A stretch of 64,000 nucleotides of DNA. Source: Aradus depressus. Its lineage: Eukaryota > Arthropoda > Insecta > Hemiptera > Aradidae. Of this stretch, positions 22,101-37,100 are shown in pieces; the stretch's first letter is position 1; each line of letters opens with the position of its first letter. The translations under genes and the position numbers were made by a program. Under the pieces are notes generated by a model. It was not told where the DNA came from. It made no database searches and saw only the letters and a program-made list of their open reading frames with translations. The stretch is from positions 25,276,908-25,340,907 of the forward strand of contig OY759219.1 in assembly GCA_963662175.1 (NCBI GenBank), given 5' to 3'.

Positions 22101-25100
22101 GCCTTACATCGGTGAGAGATTCTTGCTAATGCAGGATAATGCCAGGCCCCATACAGCACGAATTGTGGATGACTACCAAAAGGTTGTGGCCGCCACGTTC
22201 TGATTTAAATACAATAGAACACGTTTGGGACCCAACTTAAGCGACATGTACGACGGCGGAGTCCGGGTCCTAGCACCCTTGATGAGTTAGAAAGGGCTGT
22301 TGTAGAAGAATGGGAAAACCTTCCTCAGCATTCGATCCAAAATCTTTTTCAGGGGATGTAAAGGCGTTTAACCGACGTGATTCTTACCTGAGATGGAAAC
22401 ACTCGATATTAAACAGTAAAACTGATGTTTTCTTTAAAAGTTTTTTCTTTCAATCATCATGTATTTTTCCATAAATTACAATTACATTTAATTTTCAAAT
22501 GACTCATTTTTTCAACCAATAATATTTTTGATAGACAAAATATGAATAAACCTTTTCCATTAAAAATAACAAAGTGGTGCATTAATTTTGTCCATCAGTG
22601 TATATACCGTATATACATTGAAAAAATGCCCATGTATCACATATTGGTCTCTTGTGGAATATCACTAAAATATACCTTGGTGACGGAGTCCAACTTCTGG
22701 AGCGACTCCTCGAGGACATGGAAGAGCCGGACAAAGGGGAGCCAGACCTTCTACGTTCAGACATGTGTTCGTGACGTCGTCGGCGTTCTCTGAAAATACA
22801 TCAAAACATTAGGCGTAAACAATAGTAGCCAAATACAGTAAAACCTCACTAATTTCGGTACTCATTCATTCAAAATTTAAATAATTCAAACCGTGATTAT
22901 TTTGCATAAAATATTTATTATTAATAATTTGAACAGTTATGTATTAAAATGTAATTTTTATAATAAAAAGACCGGGATCGGGAATGGACATAGTGCATAG
23001 ATGGAGAAGTTACATGAAAATGTTTCAAAACATTTCTTTATAACATAAACATAAAGTCATTTTGTAAAAGGGAAACGTAAATAATTGCTGTACAAATCAA
23101 ATCGCTAATAATCGATGACAAAATTACAATGTGAACGAATCGAAGCTGGTTATCCACTTCAAAATGAATTAACCCCATAGACATAGACCCTGATCACATC
23201 CTCAAGACCACAGCAGCGTATATGGTTTAAATCCACCATATGAATGGCTGAAATGACTACGATGCACGAGATTTGATGGGATGGAAAGGATGGCGATTTA
23301 CAACCACGAGGGCCAGGAGAGACCACTTTGGACGAGAAGGCAGCACTATCCTCGTGGATTCTCAACAACGGATGAGTATCATTTTTGTTATCAACCATAC
23401 CATTATAAACTAAAAATTATAAATTTAAATAATTCTAAAATAAATGCCTGAAAATAAAGTAAATGAACCGTTTCTAAAATTTAAAACAATTTAATTCAGT
23501 GCACCTTTTTATATGTTAAAAGGACAATTATAATAAAATATCCATTTTGTTAAAAATATAACCCTGTTGTCTTTATTAAAATAAATATTGTTATAACTGT
23601 TTCTTAACACTAATAAGTGAACAATTATTTATAATGATTTATCACCTATTTACCCTTTATTTACTGGAATTTGTGACTTTGTCGGCCTTTCAAAGAACCT
23701 ACAAAAAGAAATAACCCTGAGAATTTAGTTTCACATAGCTGGCGCATCCACATAACTATAATTAGTTTAAAGTAACCCGATCGGTTGTTACAATATATAT
23801 CATATTATATATTAGGTACTCCAAGTGTGGCCGTATTTCTTAGAAGTAATATGGTTTAACGTCCTCAAGTCGGGCACAAACCGAGATTATTGATGTCAAG
23901 AACTACTTTTATCATCGTACCTCTTTCTCAGTTTGATAGACATTTCCCTCATTTCATCTTCTCGGTCTATACGCTCTTGTTCTTCTTTTTCGCGTTTCTC
24001 TCTTTCTGCTTTTTTGTCAGCTTTATCTGCAATCAACATCAGAAAAATTAATAATAAAATATAGAGAAGACAACAAATAATTTATACTAAATATATTTTC
24101 CAAAATGTTTCAGCTAGAAGCTTATCTTCAGTCCATTCTGTAACATAAAATTTATATTTATATTTAATATATACATCATTTAGCTTCACTTTTACCATCA
24201 CTGCTCAGCTACCTTTTGATAAAACTTGAAGATGTATATAGCCTATGTTCAGTGGAAAAAAATAAGCTTCCCAACGATGAAAGAATTATCCAAATCTGTT
24301 AATTAGATGGGAGATTAATTCAACCACAAACAAACTTTCTCTATTTATCTATATTGATAAAGCTGAAACGGGTATTGTTTGTTTGTTTGGTCAATCCGCT
24401 GGACGGATTTTTATTTGGGATGGATATCGATTAACCGATTAATCGAAATAATCGATGTTTTGGTAAAATAATCGGTGGTTTTTTAATCGATGTCATCTAG
24501 GTTTGATTAATCGGATAATCGATGATTATTTAACGATTATTAAATTTTTAATTAAAAATACAACTCATCCGAAAAACAGGAGAAAAAAAGAAAAATGAAT
24601 TAATTATTATTCATCCGAAGTGCAACTCGTCTAAAAAAGTGGGAGGAGACTATCATATCGACTATCGATACAACACAGTGCCTCAGCGGTGAACTGGTGA
24701 TAAGTAAAAAGTAACCGTCTAATAGTTCTACTTCTAATTTCTAATCATTTGTGTTTTGTCATTTGTGAGTTGTGATTGACTGATTGTATTAACTTTTGTT
24801 TGTGAGTTCGTTTAATCGATTATTTAACCAACGATTAATGAGTATCGATTAATTAGTATAACATAATAATCTGTCATTAATCGATGTCTTGTTGGTCGAT
24901 ACCCATACCTAATTTTTATGAATATAAGCCTTATTCCATATGAATAATTGAAAATTATAACATCATGAATGTACTGTAGAAGAATTGAATAGGATTCGAA
25001 CGAGAGATATAAGGAGAAAAGTCAAAGTTCCCCGGGCGACGCCGGGTATTACTGCTAGTATATTAATATAGAAAAGTAAAAAAAAAAAAAATCAAGCATA

Positions 25101-28100
25101 CATTGTTTGTTGAGTAGGGCTTGCATTTTTTTCTTAAGTCTTTCTTGAGGAGTCATCCTGGGCATAGAACTGCTGGATGATGTACTTGGTCCACTCTGAA
25201 AAATATATCATATCAACGACTAGTTAATACTGTAGTCGGAATAACTGTAACTGTTTTACAATTAAAAAATTACATAAATATAACAATTTAGTTGGTTTTC
25301 AGTCCGTTTTCTATGGGAATAGGAGATTGCAGTCTGTATATCTGGAACTTCTGAAAACTTCAGCTACTACTGAACGAATGTCCAAAGACAACATTTTAGT
25401 TCCAATCGCCCACCTAGCCTATTTCCTATTATTCCGATTGATACACTTTGTTTTCCTGCGTTTTTCTATAAAATTTCTCTCAATACCTCACATAAACAAC
25501 TCAAACTTATGAGTTTGTTAAGTACCAAATCGCTAATATGAGAATAAGGAGGGCGCCGGTAGCTCAATGGTATGCGTGCTTACCTTCTGAGCTCAAGATC
25601 GTGGGTTCGAAACCCAACCAAGGCCCTTAGGTTTATTTTATCTGGGAGGTAAAATAAACTTAAGCAAGCCGTCCTTCGGGTGGGACGTTAAGCGATGGTC
25701 CCGAGCCTGTACGATGTCAGGTACTCGTTAAAGATCCCTAACCTAGGTGAATAAAAATTTAGGATAGGCAAAATTTAGAGTCGGGCTCATGTCCACCAGA
25801 GTGACGAAAGAGATATGTATGACCTCGTAGGTAAAGCCCGGGCATGAGTCATAAAACCTAACCTAACCTGAGAATAAGTAGAATAGTCGTGTATTCAGGG
25901 ACTAAAGTGTAGAACAGAATCCTTATACAATCGTCCAGTCGTCTATCCCTCTCTGTCCGTCATAGCTGTTTACAGTAGAGTCCCGCTAATCCGGACATCG
26001 ATTATACAGACATCCGGGTACCGTAAAAAACAAACGAATTAAAATTTATTTTAGCGAGCGGTAAGTACGAAAATAATTCAAAGAGAGGGTTTGACTAGAC
26101 TTACTCAGTTGGCTACGATGAAAGAAGATGGCGCGCTAAATATTTACGCTAATATTTTAAAATATTAATCATGTGCATTTTACAGCAAATTCCGTTTAAT
26201 CCGGACGGGGTCCGGTCCCATCTAATCCGGATTAGCGGGACTTTACTGTATCTCGGAAACTAGCCGAGGTATACAAATGTTATTTATTAAAAAAAAAAAA
26301 AATTCATTCTAATGAAAACTTTGAATTTTGCTGATCCCTTAGAATTTGTAATCAACTAATAAAACATTTTACCATGTCTCCCCTTCTATTTCGGAAGGGA
26401 TGAAGTAAAAAAAATCTGAAAAATGATGAGGTTTGCAGAATAAATGGAACTTTTCAGGGAAATTATAGTGGATGTATGGTTTTCAGCGTCTAAACAGTAA
26501 TTAGGTGTACGTTAGACTTTTAAATAAATAAAACATATATAGTTTTTTAAATATTGTATACTCCACAAGAAATTGATACACCAACTACCGGTTTCGACAT
26601 TACACCATAGTCAGGTTTAGTTATAAAGTTCAGTTTTTTTAGTGCGAACCATTATTACATTTTCAAAAATATCAATCCCCATGCGTCCAGTGCTTAGTTA
26701 GAGGTAGGGACAAAACTGAAATTGGGAAGAAAATTGAATCGCTTATTTCAGAAACACCATAACCGACCAAAAATTCGAAATTGGGTTCATACTGGTTTCT
26801 TTTAGTTGATTGATTGACGCTACATTTGGTGCAGAAACCCAGTAAAATAACGTTCCTTATACCCCCATTTCGCGTTGTTGAAATATTCGTTTAGTGCAGA
26901 AACCCCATAAGCGACATCACTTAGGGGGTTTCTGCGCTAAATACTTGTAACATGTTTTTTGCATTGAAGTTATTTGTGGGATTTATCAGATATAAGAACG
27001 TTCTAAAGGTCGAATAATATTTAATAGCGATTATTTTCCGTTCTCTGTTTTCATCGAAAACTCAAAGCCAAGACGTTCATTAATGGCATTACTACGTCAA
27101 CATTTTCTTTGAGAAAGACCACTCTCCCTCCTGAGTTGCCAACAATGAAAGGCTACCCTGCTGGGAAAATCCCAATTAACTAGAAAAAAATTGATCTGCA
27201 AAAGCTCGCTGAATACACCTCAGACTATGCTGAATCCTACACCATGTTTTTGAGTTGGCCAACATCTCAAGTTGAAAGAATAGAAGACTTTGACTCTGCA
27301 GAATAATGCATCATATTATGTATTTTATTTTTACAAAATACCTTTTTATTTGCCAAAATAAAGTTCAATGTTATTAGAAGACAGCTTTGTTGATTTTTAC
27401 CCTTAACTGAACTCATTAATATCATAAAAATGGTAAAAAAGTGTCATAAATTTATTTTATTGCAGAAACCCCATAAATGCAGAGGATGGATATTTTTTTT
27501 TAACCCTCTTCCCCCACTTTAATGAATATAATACGTTTCCATATTATGCAAAAAACCTTCCTTTAAATTCAGGAATTTTTTCGTAAAAAAATATCTGCTT
27601 TTCGTTAAGTTAGAAGTTTTTCTTCAATATCTCAAAACTTGAAATTATGCACTTATGGGGTTTCTGAGATAAACGATTAAATTGGAGGATATAATCAACC
27701 GTTTGCAGTGTGCAACTAATTTTATATTGGGCAGATCGGCCAACGTTTTAAATACAGAAACAAATAACACATGACTGAAATAAGTAACTGAAACATCCGG
27801 TCCAATTTCGCGACCCGGATTTCCAATCCCTTTCTTTTCGCACTCAGCAAACTGTCTTAGTTCATAGATAAATATGATAATAATGTAATACCGAAACCGG
27901 TAGTTTGTGTACAAATATCTTGTGGAGCCACTATTTCAAAAAACGAAATTTGTTTAAATTATTTATTCTAATTTTTTACAATATGTCCGCGTTTCTCAAC
28001 TTGGAGATTATGCTACATATTGTAAGGAATCTTCGGCATATATTTCACATTTCACCGATATCTTTGTCATATAACATTATGATAATTGATTATTATTTTG

Positions 28101-31100
28101 GATCTACATTAATTGAAATAAGAGAATATATATATGTGCGGTACCCGGCTTAGCTTGTGTTCTTCATATATAAATGTTCTTAACGTAGATCAAAACACAC
28201 TTAAATATAATCAACTTACCCGTGAAAATTAGAAAAATAAACGTATATAACACATTAAGAAATTAAATTGAAGAGGTCAGGCAAGATGTAAACATTAACT
28301 CAATATTAAAATCCATTTCTACCTAAAATCCTGAACTAGGAACGGAGGGTGGAGGCGTTAAAACAATAGTGGAGGCTTATGAGGATGAATTGTGTCATGA
28401 ATTATGCCTCTAAGAAGTTTAGCCATTAATATTCTATCTGATGAACTTAAGGTACAATATACGCATGAATTTCATGTAAAATACACCTAATATTCTAATT
28501 ACTAAATCCTGAAAATAACTATTTATTTTTTGTTTACTGCAATTCATTAATTTAAAGTAAGGTGACTATCGAAGCAGTGAGATACTCAGGACAGTGTCAG
28601 AATAATTGTTATATTTTTCTTATATTTACATGTTATTTTTGCCTATAATTACATGTAAACGTTTTACATTTTTTTAGAAATTATATGTTGAATGCAATAA
28701 TTGTTTAAAATCAACATAATTTCTGGAGTGAGTGAACCCAGCTCTCTTTGAGGGCGCCGGTAGCTCAGTGGTATGCGTGCTTGACATCTGAGCTCAAGGT
28801 CGTGGGTTCGTAACCCGACCGAGGCCCTTAGTTTATTTTATCTGGGAGGTAAAATAAACTTAAGCACGCCGTCCTTCGGATGGGACGTTAAGCGATGGTC
28901 CCGAGCCTGTACGATGTCAGGTACTCGTTAAAGACCCCCTGCCCTAGATGAATAAATAGTTGAAATTAGACCTGACGATGGTATAAAGCCGAAACCGGTA
29001 GTTATATATGAATATATATCTTTAGTGGAATAGACAATATTTCAAAAATAAGTTTGTTTTATTTATTTATTACAAGTTTCCACAATATGTCCGCGTTTCT
29101 CAACTTAGAAGTTGTTAATAATATTAATGTCGTTGAAATGTTTATAAATATAAATTCCCCTCAAACCAAAAATATAAAGAAAAATTTCCTATTAGAGAAA
29201 TTATTTTTGTCAACTACTTTTTGTTAACTAGCAGGATCATAAAATTGATATTCAACATTTTCTGTAGAGATATCGTGAAACACATATTTAAGAAACATAC
29301 GTTTTTCTTTATTTTTTTTATCTTAAATTTGCTAAGAATATTAATTCTATAGATATAGATAATGTATCCTCCAGAATGACCATTCTTCATTGTTTTATCG
29401 AAATTTATATATTAAAATGGTACCTTCATGCAATATGTATATTAGTGATTCAAAAGTAAAATATATATTTTTTCTTTTTTCATTATTATTATTTTTTATT
29501 TTTTTTTATTTGAGAGGATTAAGTGTTGATTCTTACTGACTTTGTTTCTGCCACTCGTATTACCAAAATCAGACCAAGGTTTCCTGAAATAACATCGAAT
29601 TAAAGTTATAATATTGTATTAAAATTAAATTATTTATAAATTTCTTATAGTATGAATGATTGCAAGAGGTAGATGAGATATAAAAAATTAAAATAATGAA
29701 TTGAATAGAACTAACTTATCTGTTTTGTGGTAAGAGCCGCCTCCTCTGCTCTTCTCCTCTTCCGATGATGAGATAGATAGTTCTGATGATGACGAACGAC
29801 CTCTTCTCCCATAATACCTAGAACAATTTTTGAAAATAATCAAACAAAATCGTCTGTGAATCACCGGAAATGGACTTCCCCAGATCGAATTATTCCATTA
29901 AATTTTCGCTTTACCTCCAAAACCAAACGACCGAAACACAGGGACTTCCGAATCCTCATACCACATTCCAGGTCGATACATTTATTACAACGGCAATTAT
30001 AGTTTTTGTATTGTTTTCGCAGATACAAACAGACTTCCTTTTCATTTTTGGAATTAGAGGGGCGGGAGGCATGAAATTTCAGTGAAAATCCGACGTAGAA
30101 TTCCTGACATATTACATAACTTCCCCTATACTCCGTATATACTAGGTGTGGTGTTCAAAAAGTAACGGGAATTTTCGGTTTTTGAAAAGAATTTTATTTA
30201 TTCGTCTACATCAATGTTATACCCTTCAAAATAGTCCTCATTAGATATTATACACTTAAGCCAACGCTTCTTCCAATCCCCGAAACACTTCTGGAATTCG
30301 ATCTTTGGGATAGCATTTAGCTCTCTCAGCGATGCGATATTAATCTCATCTTTGCTTGTGAAAAAACTGCCCTTTAAGGTTCTCTTTATATTTGGAAACA
30401 GAAAAAAGTCACACGGAGTCATGTCTGGCGAATCTGAGGCATCATTACACTATTGTTTTTGCCCAAAAATTCACGAACAAGCAATGAAGTGTGAGCAGAT
30501 GCATTATCGTGTTGCAAAAGCCATGAATTGTTTCGCCACAAATCCGGCCGTTTTTTTTTTTGGATTGCTTCACGCAAACAGCGTTGCACTTGTAGGTAGT
30601 ACTCCTTATTGATCGTTTGACCTTGTGGCAAGAACTCATGCTGCACTATGCCGTTAAAATCGAAAAACACAGTGAGCATGACCTTCACAATCTACCGCAC
30701 TTGTCGAGCTTTTATACCACTCGTAAACCCTAGTTTTACTCATAGCAGACTCACCCAAAACAGTATTTAACATTTCGCTGCACTTTATTCCATTCTTACC
30801 TCAAAATTTAATGCAAATTCTCTGATCCATTTGGTAAACAAATAAATAATCGCCGATCGTACCAAAACACATGTAACCTCTTTAACAGCTGACAGCACAC
30901 TAAACATCCGGTTTGGCTAACAATGTACTATACTTTTCAGACATGTTTATCAACACAACAACGAAAAAAATCGCGCGAATCGGACTAATACAACCCGCGA
31001 AATTATAAAATTCCCGTTACTTTTTGAACACCCCTCGTATATGACAACCTAGCGAACTTAAATGTCTTTTGAACTTTGTGCTGACGATAGTATAAGCCGG

Positions 31101-34100
31101 TGTAAACCGGTATGTACATATTTTTATGAAATTAGACAATATAGAAGTTAAACAATGTCTTTATTTTTATTTATTTTATTATCTTTACGCTATATCGACA
31201 GAGATCGTAAAGAAAGACCCCGTAAACTAGTATTTACTGAACTCATACTGTAAATATTGTGTGGAAAAACGTCGTCAGTGGATCACAGTAATATACTTCC
31301 CCATACCAAATTATCTATAATAAACTAAGTTTCTGCTCTTCACACCCTCCATCTCTTTTCGTGCAATTGGCTGAAAATTAGTAGATGTCTTGTTCACTTC
31401 TGATTTCACATATCAAATGCTCATTCCATTGGGAGTTACGAGTTTTGAAGTTAAGCTCTCTCACTTCTCTTTAGGCCATTAATAAAATTTAATAAATCAT
31501 TATGATATTCACGATCCACTGCTAGCAAAATTTCGTGCCATGAAAATACCATGAATTTTATTTATTTTTGAATTCAGTGTTAGAAGACATAAAATTCAGG
31601 TGACAATTCAACATCTTATTTTTCACTTATTCCATACCTTCCCCTATACAAAGTTTATCTGGGGAGTAAAACGAATGATTACCTAGAAATAATAGGCGCT
31701 GGGGGCTGCTTAATAGGAACACTTGGGTTAAAGGTTTGCTTGGAGTCTTGTCTTGTTGAGGTCCTAAAACAAATAAACAAATATGTTAATAATAAACAAC
31801 ATAACAATTAACAAGAAAACTATTTCAAAGAATCGAAGACTCGAGTGGATGAAGGTGATACGAACATAATTCAAGTAATAGACTTAATATGCTTTAAGAT
31901 GAGGTGAAAAAAGTTTGTTGAGAGCGTTGAGTAGCACCGACATTAACATTTTAAACATATCGCACCCCGCTTCAGAAGTGACTTAAATGAAGAAAATTTA
32001 CAACAAAAAGTATTTCACTTCGAATTTCACGATATTTTATTTTTGTTACATAACACTTTCATCCAATCGTGTCTTCAATTATTGAAGTATATTTTGAATA
32101 ACAAAAGTTCTTTTAATTAATTATAAAACAAATCATCATAGCAATAATTAAATATTAATGTTTTAAGAATTAAGAAATATTTGTTTACATACCTAACTGG
32201 AGATTTACTTCTGGACCTGGAGGTGGAGTAACGGTCTCTGTAATAAAAACATTTTATTTTAATAGATTTTTTTCAGGAGCCTATATTCGCACTTTAGACA
32301 AAGCAAAAATTGCGCAAAAACGGTTACATCTATCAAAAAAAATGATGACTTTTTTGTGTAAAGAATTTAAACAACTGAGGGAATTATTTATCTGAAAACC
32401 TTCACGATAATCGTTCATTCAAAATATATTAAGAAAAAAACTGATTTTTCTGTTCCTGAAGTATCTATAAAAAAAAAGGAAGCTAATTTTTTTTTTTTTT
32501 TTTTAAATTCACAGGAATTAAGGTCAAAATCATTCTTTTTGTAAATATTTTTTTACTTTTTATATATAAATCACACGCCAATCCACTTATTCTCCAATTA
32601 TCCACGAACACTCTCCCCACAAATCCGCCAAGACGTCTAAAGCGGGCATGGCAGAGGGACCTGCTCCAGGACTAGCCTGGACTCCTCTTCGGTCACGTAC
32701 CTCAGCAGTACAGCGACACACTTGCCACAGCACATCATCACAATCACTAGTGACAAATGTTGTCGTTGTGAATATGTAAATAAATAAATAAATATATAAA
32801 TCTTGTCAGAAACCAGGGCTAAGTCTGAGTTGAGGATGGCCCTACCCAGGATAATCTGAATAGAATATGTAAGCTCCGAGTTATGCCAAATGACTAGTTA
32901 AATAAATGTGATACTTAAGGTTATACTATTTCGAGACGATTCCAAGCTCTTTGTCCCAGTCACAGTGAACAACGAGGTTCTTTGTGAACTCAAGAATAAC
33001 GAACACGTCACCTGAAGAATAACACAATCGTCTCGAAATATTGTTAGAACGAAAACATTTCTGGAAGAAGTGTCGAAAAAAATGAATATGAGAGAATATT
33101 ATATTGTCACAATTTTCTTTACTTCCGAGTCTACTTGTGACAAAACTAAATTGACACAAGTCCTTCTCGTTTTATTTTAACCTCATTACTTACATTCCTA
33201 GAGAAAAACATTCATGTATTAACTTAAATTATAATAAAATATATCTTATATAATTAATACCTATATATATATATATATATTTTTTTTTTTGGCCTTATGT
33301 ACGATGCATTTTAGCCATGCCTCCAATAATCGTCTTATATTAAGTTATTTACTATTATTAGAATGAATGTATCGACACACAATTTTATATGTGTATCAAA
33401 GCCCCATAAGGATGACAACTATTTGTAATAATAATAATATTATATTTCCGTTAAACCAATACATGGTAATAGGATACGTCAAATGAATTTATACATTAAG
33501 ATAGCTTATAAATTAGATTTATAACTACTTGAGTCTAACACATCTATGATTAGTAGTAATAACAAAACTATTTAAAAAAGTAAAATGAAATTAATAAAAA
33601 CTGAACAAATAAATACTTAAAAATATATGAGTACATAAACAAAATTAATACATGATACGTTTAATTGATTGATTATTCATTTTTCGCGAAATCGGCTGGA
33701 AGGAAAGGGGGGTGAGAGGAGCGGCTCAACTCAGAGATAAAATGAAGCAACTCCCATTAAATGTTAGCTAAATAAATAAATGTGTAATACATTTTTTTTA
33801 TACTGCTTGAAACGGGTCTGTATCACTGTAAAAGGTTGGCAGTATTTATATGACTATATGGCTCTATGAACCCTATAGCTGATAGTAAGTGAACCTCAAG
33901 TTCAATACCGCATCAACATCTTTACTGATCAGCCTGTTCCGAAAACCTGTCGTTAGTGTGTTGTAATTCTAGGGAACTATGTGTGCATTTTGTCTTGCCC
34001 ACGTCTTCCCCATCAACCCTAGTAAGGTAGCCACGAAGTTGAGCCGCCCATTTGAACGGCAGAGTATCTGTCAGTGAGGGCTAGAAACCTGGGGATCCCA

Positions 34101-37100
34101 CCCTGGGACATGGCCAGCAGCTGGGTCCACCACTCTACCATCTTCCTGTACCACACTATATATACTCTACATGTTCTCCGATATTTTCAATATTTAGGAA
34201 ACTGATATACTACGAGTAATGCCTGTCTGCCAATCCTGATCCTACCTGTTGTTAGAGGCCGATAGATTAGATGTGCTCTTCTGGTAGTGTCTGGGCGGGG
34301 ACCTAGACCTTCGTCTGTACCGGGAACTCGATCGAGACCTGCTCCTGCTTCTGCTACCGCTACCACTTACACTTCTCGAGTACCTTCTTCGGGCTCTCTC
34401 ATAACTACGCGACCTGCTCCTTGATCTCACCCTGCTAAATGTTAAGCAAAAATAAACAAAATTAAAATTCAGGAAATATAAACTATCTTTTAGGCCATAC
34501 TACAATAAATTTGTTAGGTCACATGGTAACCCGCAACAATAATCCCACCAGTTTTTGTCCTATGCTTTGTAGCGCTACAATTGTTATATTACTGAAAGTA
34601 GAAAAAGAAGAAAAAATGTGTTAACATTAAGATACACACACATCTTATAGTATATTTGGCCTCATCACCTTACATACCACAGATAGAACGAAAATACAAC
34701 TTTTTTTATAGAATCATAGAAAATACTGAAATACAATAGTCTGTAAATTGTCCAAATGTCTAATTTTTTTTGTCTTATAATGTTGGTCGCAACTGTTGCC
34801 ATAACGCAACAACCAGCTACAAAGAGGACTTGATTGATAGTTGATGTCTTGATTGGCGTTAGAGAGGAAGGCTACCCAGCGGTAGCTCCTCAGGGCAAAA
34901 TTTAAAAACAATGAACATTATGATTATTATTAATGAATATTATGGGGATATTATGATTTTGTTTCAAGAAGTGGGCGGTTGCAGTTTGGGATTACAGTAA
35001 GTCACGGTTCCACCTCCTCTTCAATCTTCTGGGAGGATTGTGTGGTGAAGAAAGTGAGTGAATGTATGGATTTGGGTGTGCATGCAATTTGCTATAGAAA
35101 CGTCTGTAAAGGTCCTGAATTGTGTCGTGTACTGGGTTTATCATGAGGTCATTGTGGAGTGTTCTGTTACTTACATATGGTGGACATTGTGTCTAATAGT
35201 TTGTAAATTACATGGTAACCTCCAACAATAGTCCTACAAGTAATACAATAATGCTTACAATTCTATACATTAATTTTAATAAACCCTAGAGCACGATGTC
35301 CTTCGATCCTGTGTATATTAAAGACCACTACCCTACGTAAATAGACCAAGGTTGACAAAATTTAGGACTCCCATAGTGGAGTCGGACTCGTGTCCACCAG
35401 AGCGACCAAAGAGTGCTCTGGTAGTAGGCAATATGACCTCATAGTTAAAGACCGGGTATGGGTAACAATAACTACTACAAATATCCAATTAAAATTGTTT
35501 AATAAATGATTAAAGTATTACATACCTGTAACGTTTAAACTCTGGACTTCTTGATCTATACTTCACAACACGAGTGTGATCCTCTGGTGAGCTGGAACAC
35601 AAAATAAAAATGAAAATGTTAAATAAAGCCAATAAGAAATCTACAGGAGAAATAAAAATAAGACAAAACTACAGGGTTAATTTTAATATCGCTAAGACGT
35701 TTGTGTGCCGATGAACGAAGGATAATTCCGACGAGGAGAAAATTACATATTTTAAAATCTATAGTAATCCTGAAATTGCGTTGTTTTTTTCTGGGTGGGC
35801 AAGTGCGTATGGCACAACATCGCGGCTAAACTACTTGTAGAATTTTACATATTGTATCCGTATGAAACTGTATCAAACATAGGCTATAAGTAGAGCCGAC
35901 TCCAGTGCAATTGCAATTTGTTTTCTCGCTTGCTTGAAATGATTGAATAACAATTAATTTTTATGAATTAAGCTATCCTGATTAATATAGATAAATTTTA
36001 TTTTGGACGAAATTGCATATTTTATCGTAATTAGATTATTTATTTGTAAGTTAGTTTGAAAATGTATACATTTGTTAGTCGACAAATTTACAACATTTTT
36101 GAGAAAAAATCCCGGATATGACCAACTAAAAAAGTATAATACGGCCATACATTGTGAAGATATTGGATTGGATCTACAACCTGATATTATAATCAGCTCG
36201 AAATATTGTTAGAACGCAGATATTTCTGGAAGAAGTGTCGGAAAAAATGAATATGAGAGAATATTATATTGTCAGTCTTCTTTACTTCCGAGTCTACTTG
36301 TCACAAAACTAAATTAACATTACGTGTCCTTCTCGTCATATTTTAACCACATTACTTACATTTCTAGAGAAAAACATTTATGTATTAACTTCAATTATAA
36401 TTAATGTACATATAAAAGAGGGCGCCGGTAGCTCAGTCGTTCTGAGCTCAAGATCGTGCGTTCGAAACCCGGTCGAGGCCCTTAGATTATTTTATTTGGG
36501 AGGTGAAATAAACTCAAGCATGCCATCCTTCGGATAGGACGTTAAGCGATGGTCCCGAGCCTGTACGATGTCAGGTACTCGTTAAAGACCCCTATCCTAG
36601 GTGAATAAAAATTTAGGGTAGGCAAAATTTAGGACTCCCACAGTAGAGTCGGGCTCATGTCCATGTAGGGTGACGAAAGAGCACATAGGCGATATGACCT
36701 CGTAGTTGAAGCCCGGGCATGAGTCATAAAACCTAACCTAACCTATACTTATAAATAACAAATATAAAATGTAATAACTCCCATTAAATTTTAAAAACTA
36801 TCCATTTTCTTTTTCTTATAGTCAGCTAAACAAATAAAAAATGTTTTCTATGAATAATGAACAAATAATACGTTCATTTTATGAAAAATGAAAAAAACAA
36901 ATTGTATCTGTCTGTGAACACGATAACTCCTAATAATAAATTTATTTCCGTTAAACCAATACATGGTAATAGGATACGTCAAAAGAATTTATATATTAAG
37001 ATAGCTTATAAATTAGATTTATAACTACTTGAGTCTAACACATCTATGATTAGTAGTAATAACAAAACTATTAAAAAAAATGAAAACTGACATTATTGCA

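Noticed and set aside
23660..23703. Possible extra CLASRP exon between exons 15 and 16 (FFERPTKSQIP)
   Set aside because: Has a fair acceptor and a GTAAAT donor, but it would leave exon 16 out of phase. Exons 15 and 16 already join in frame and match the family.
24348..25058. CRISPR-like or satellite array because of repeated ATCGAT
   Set aside because: Repeats are short, irregularly spaced and confined to MITE ends; no spacer structure.
28750..28825. tRNA gene
   Set aside because: A and B boxes are perfect, but the same sequence with the same 3' body is repeated over 20 times in the window; it is a SINE head, not a tRNA gene.
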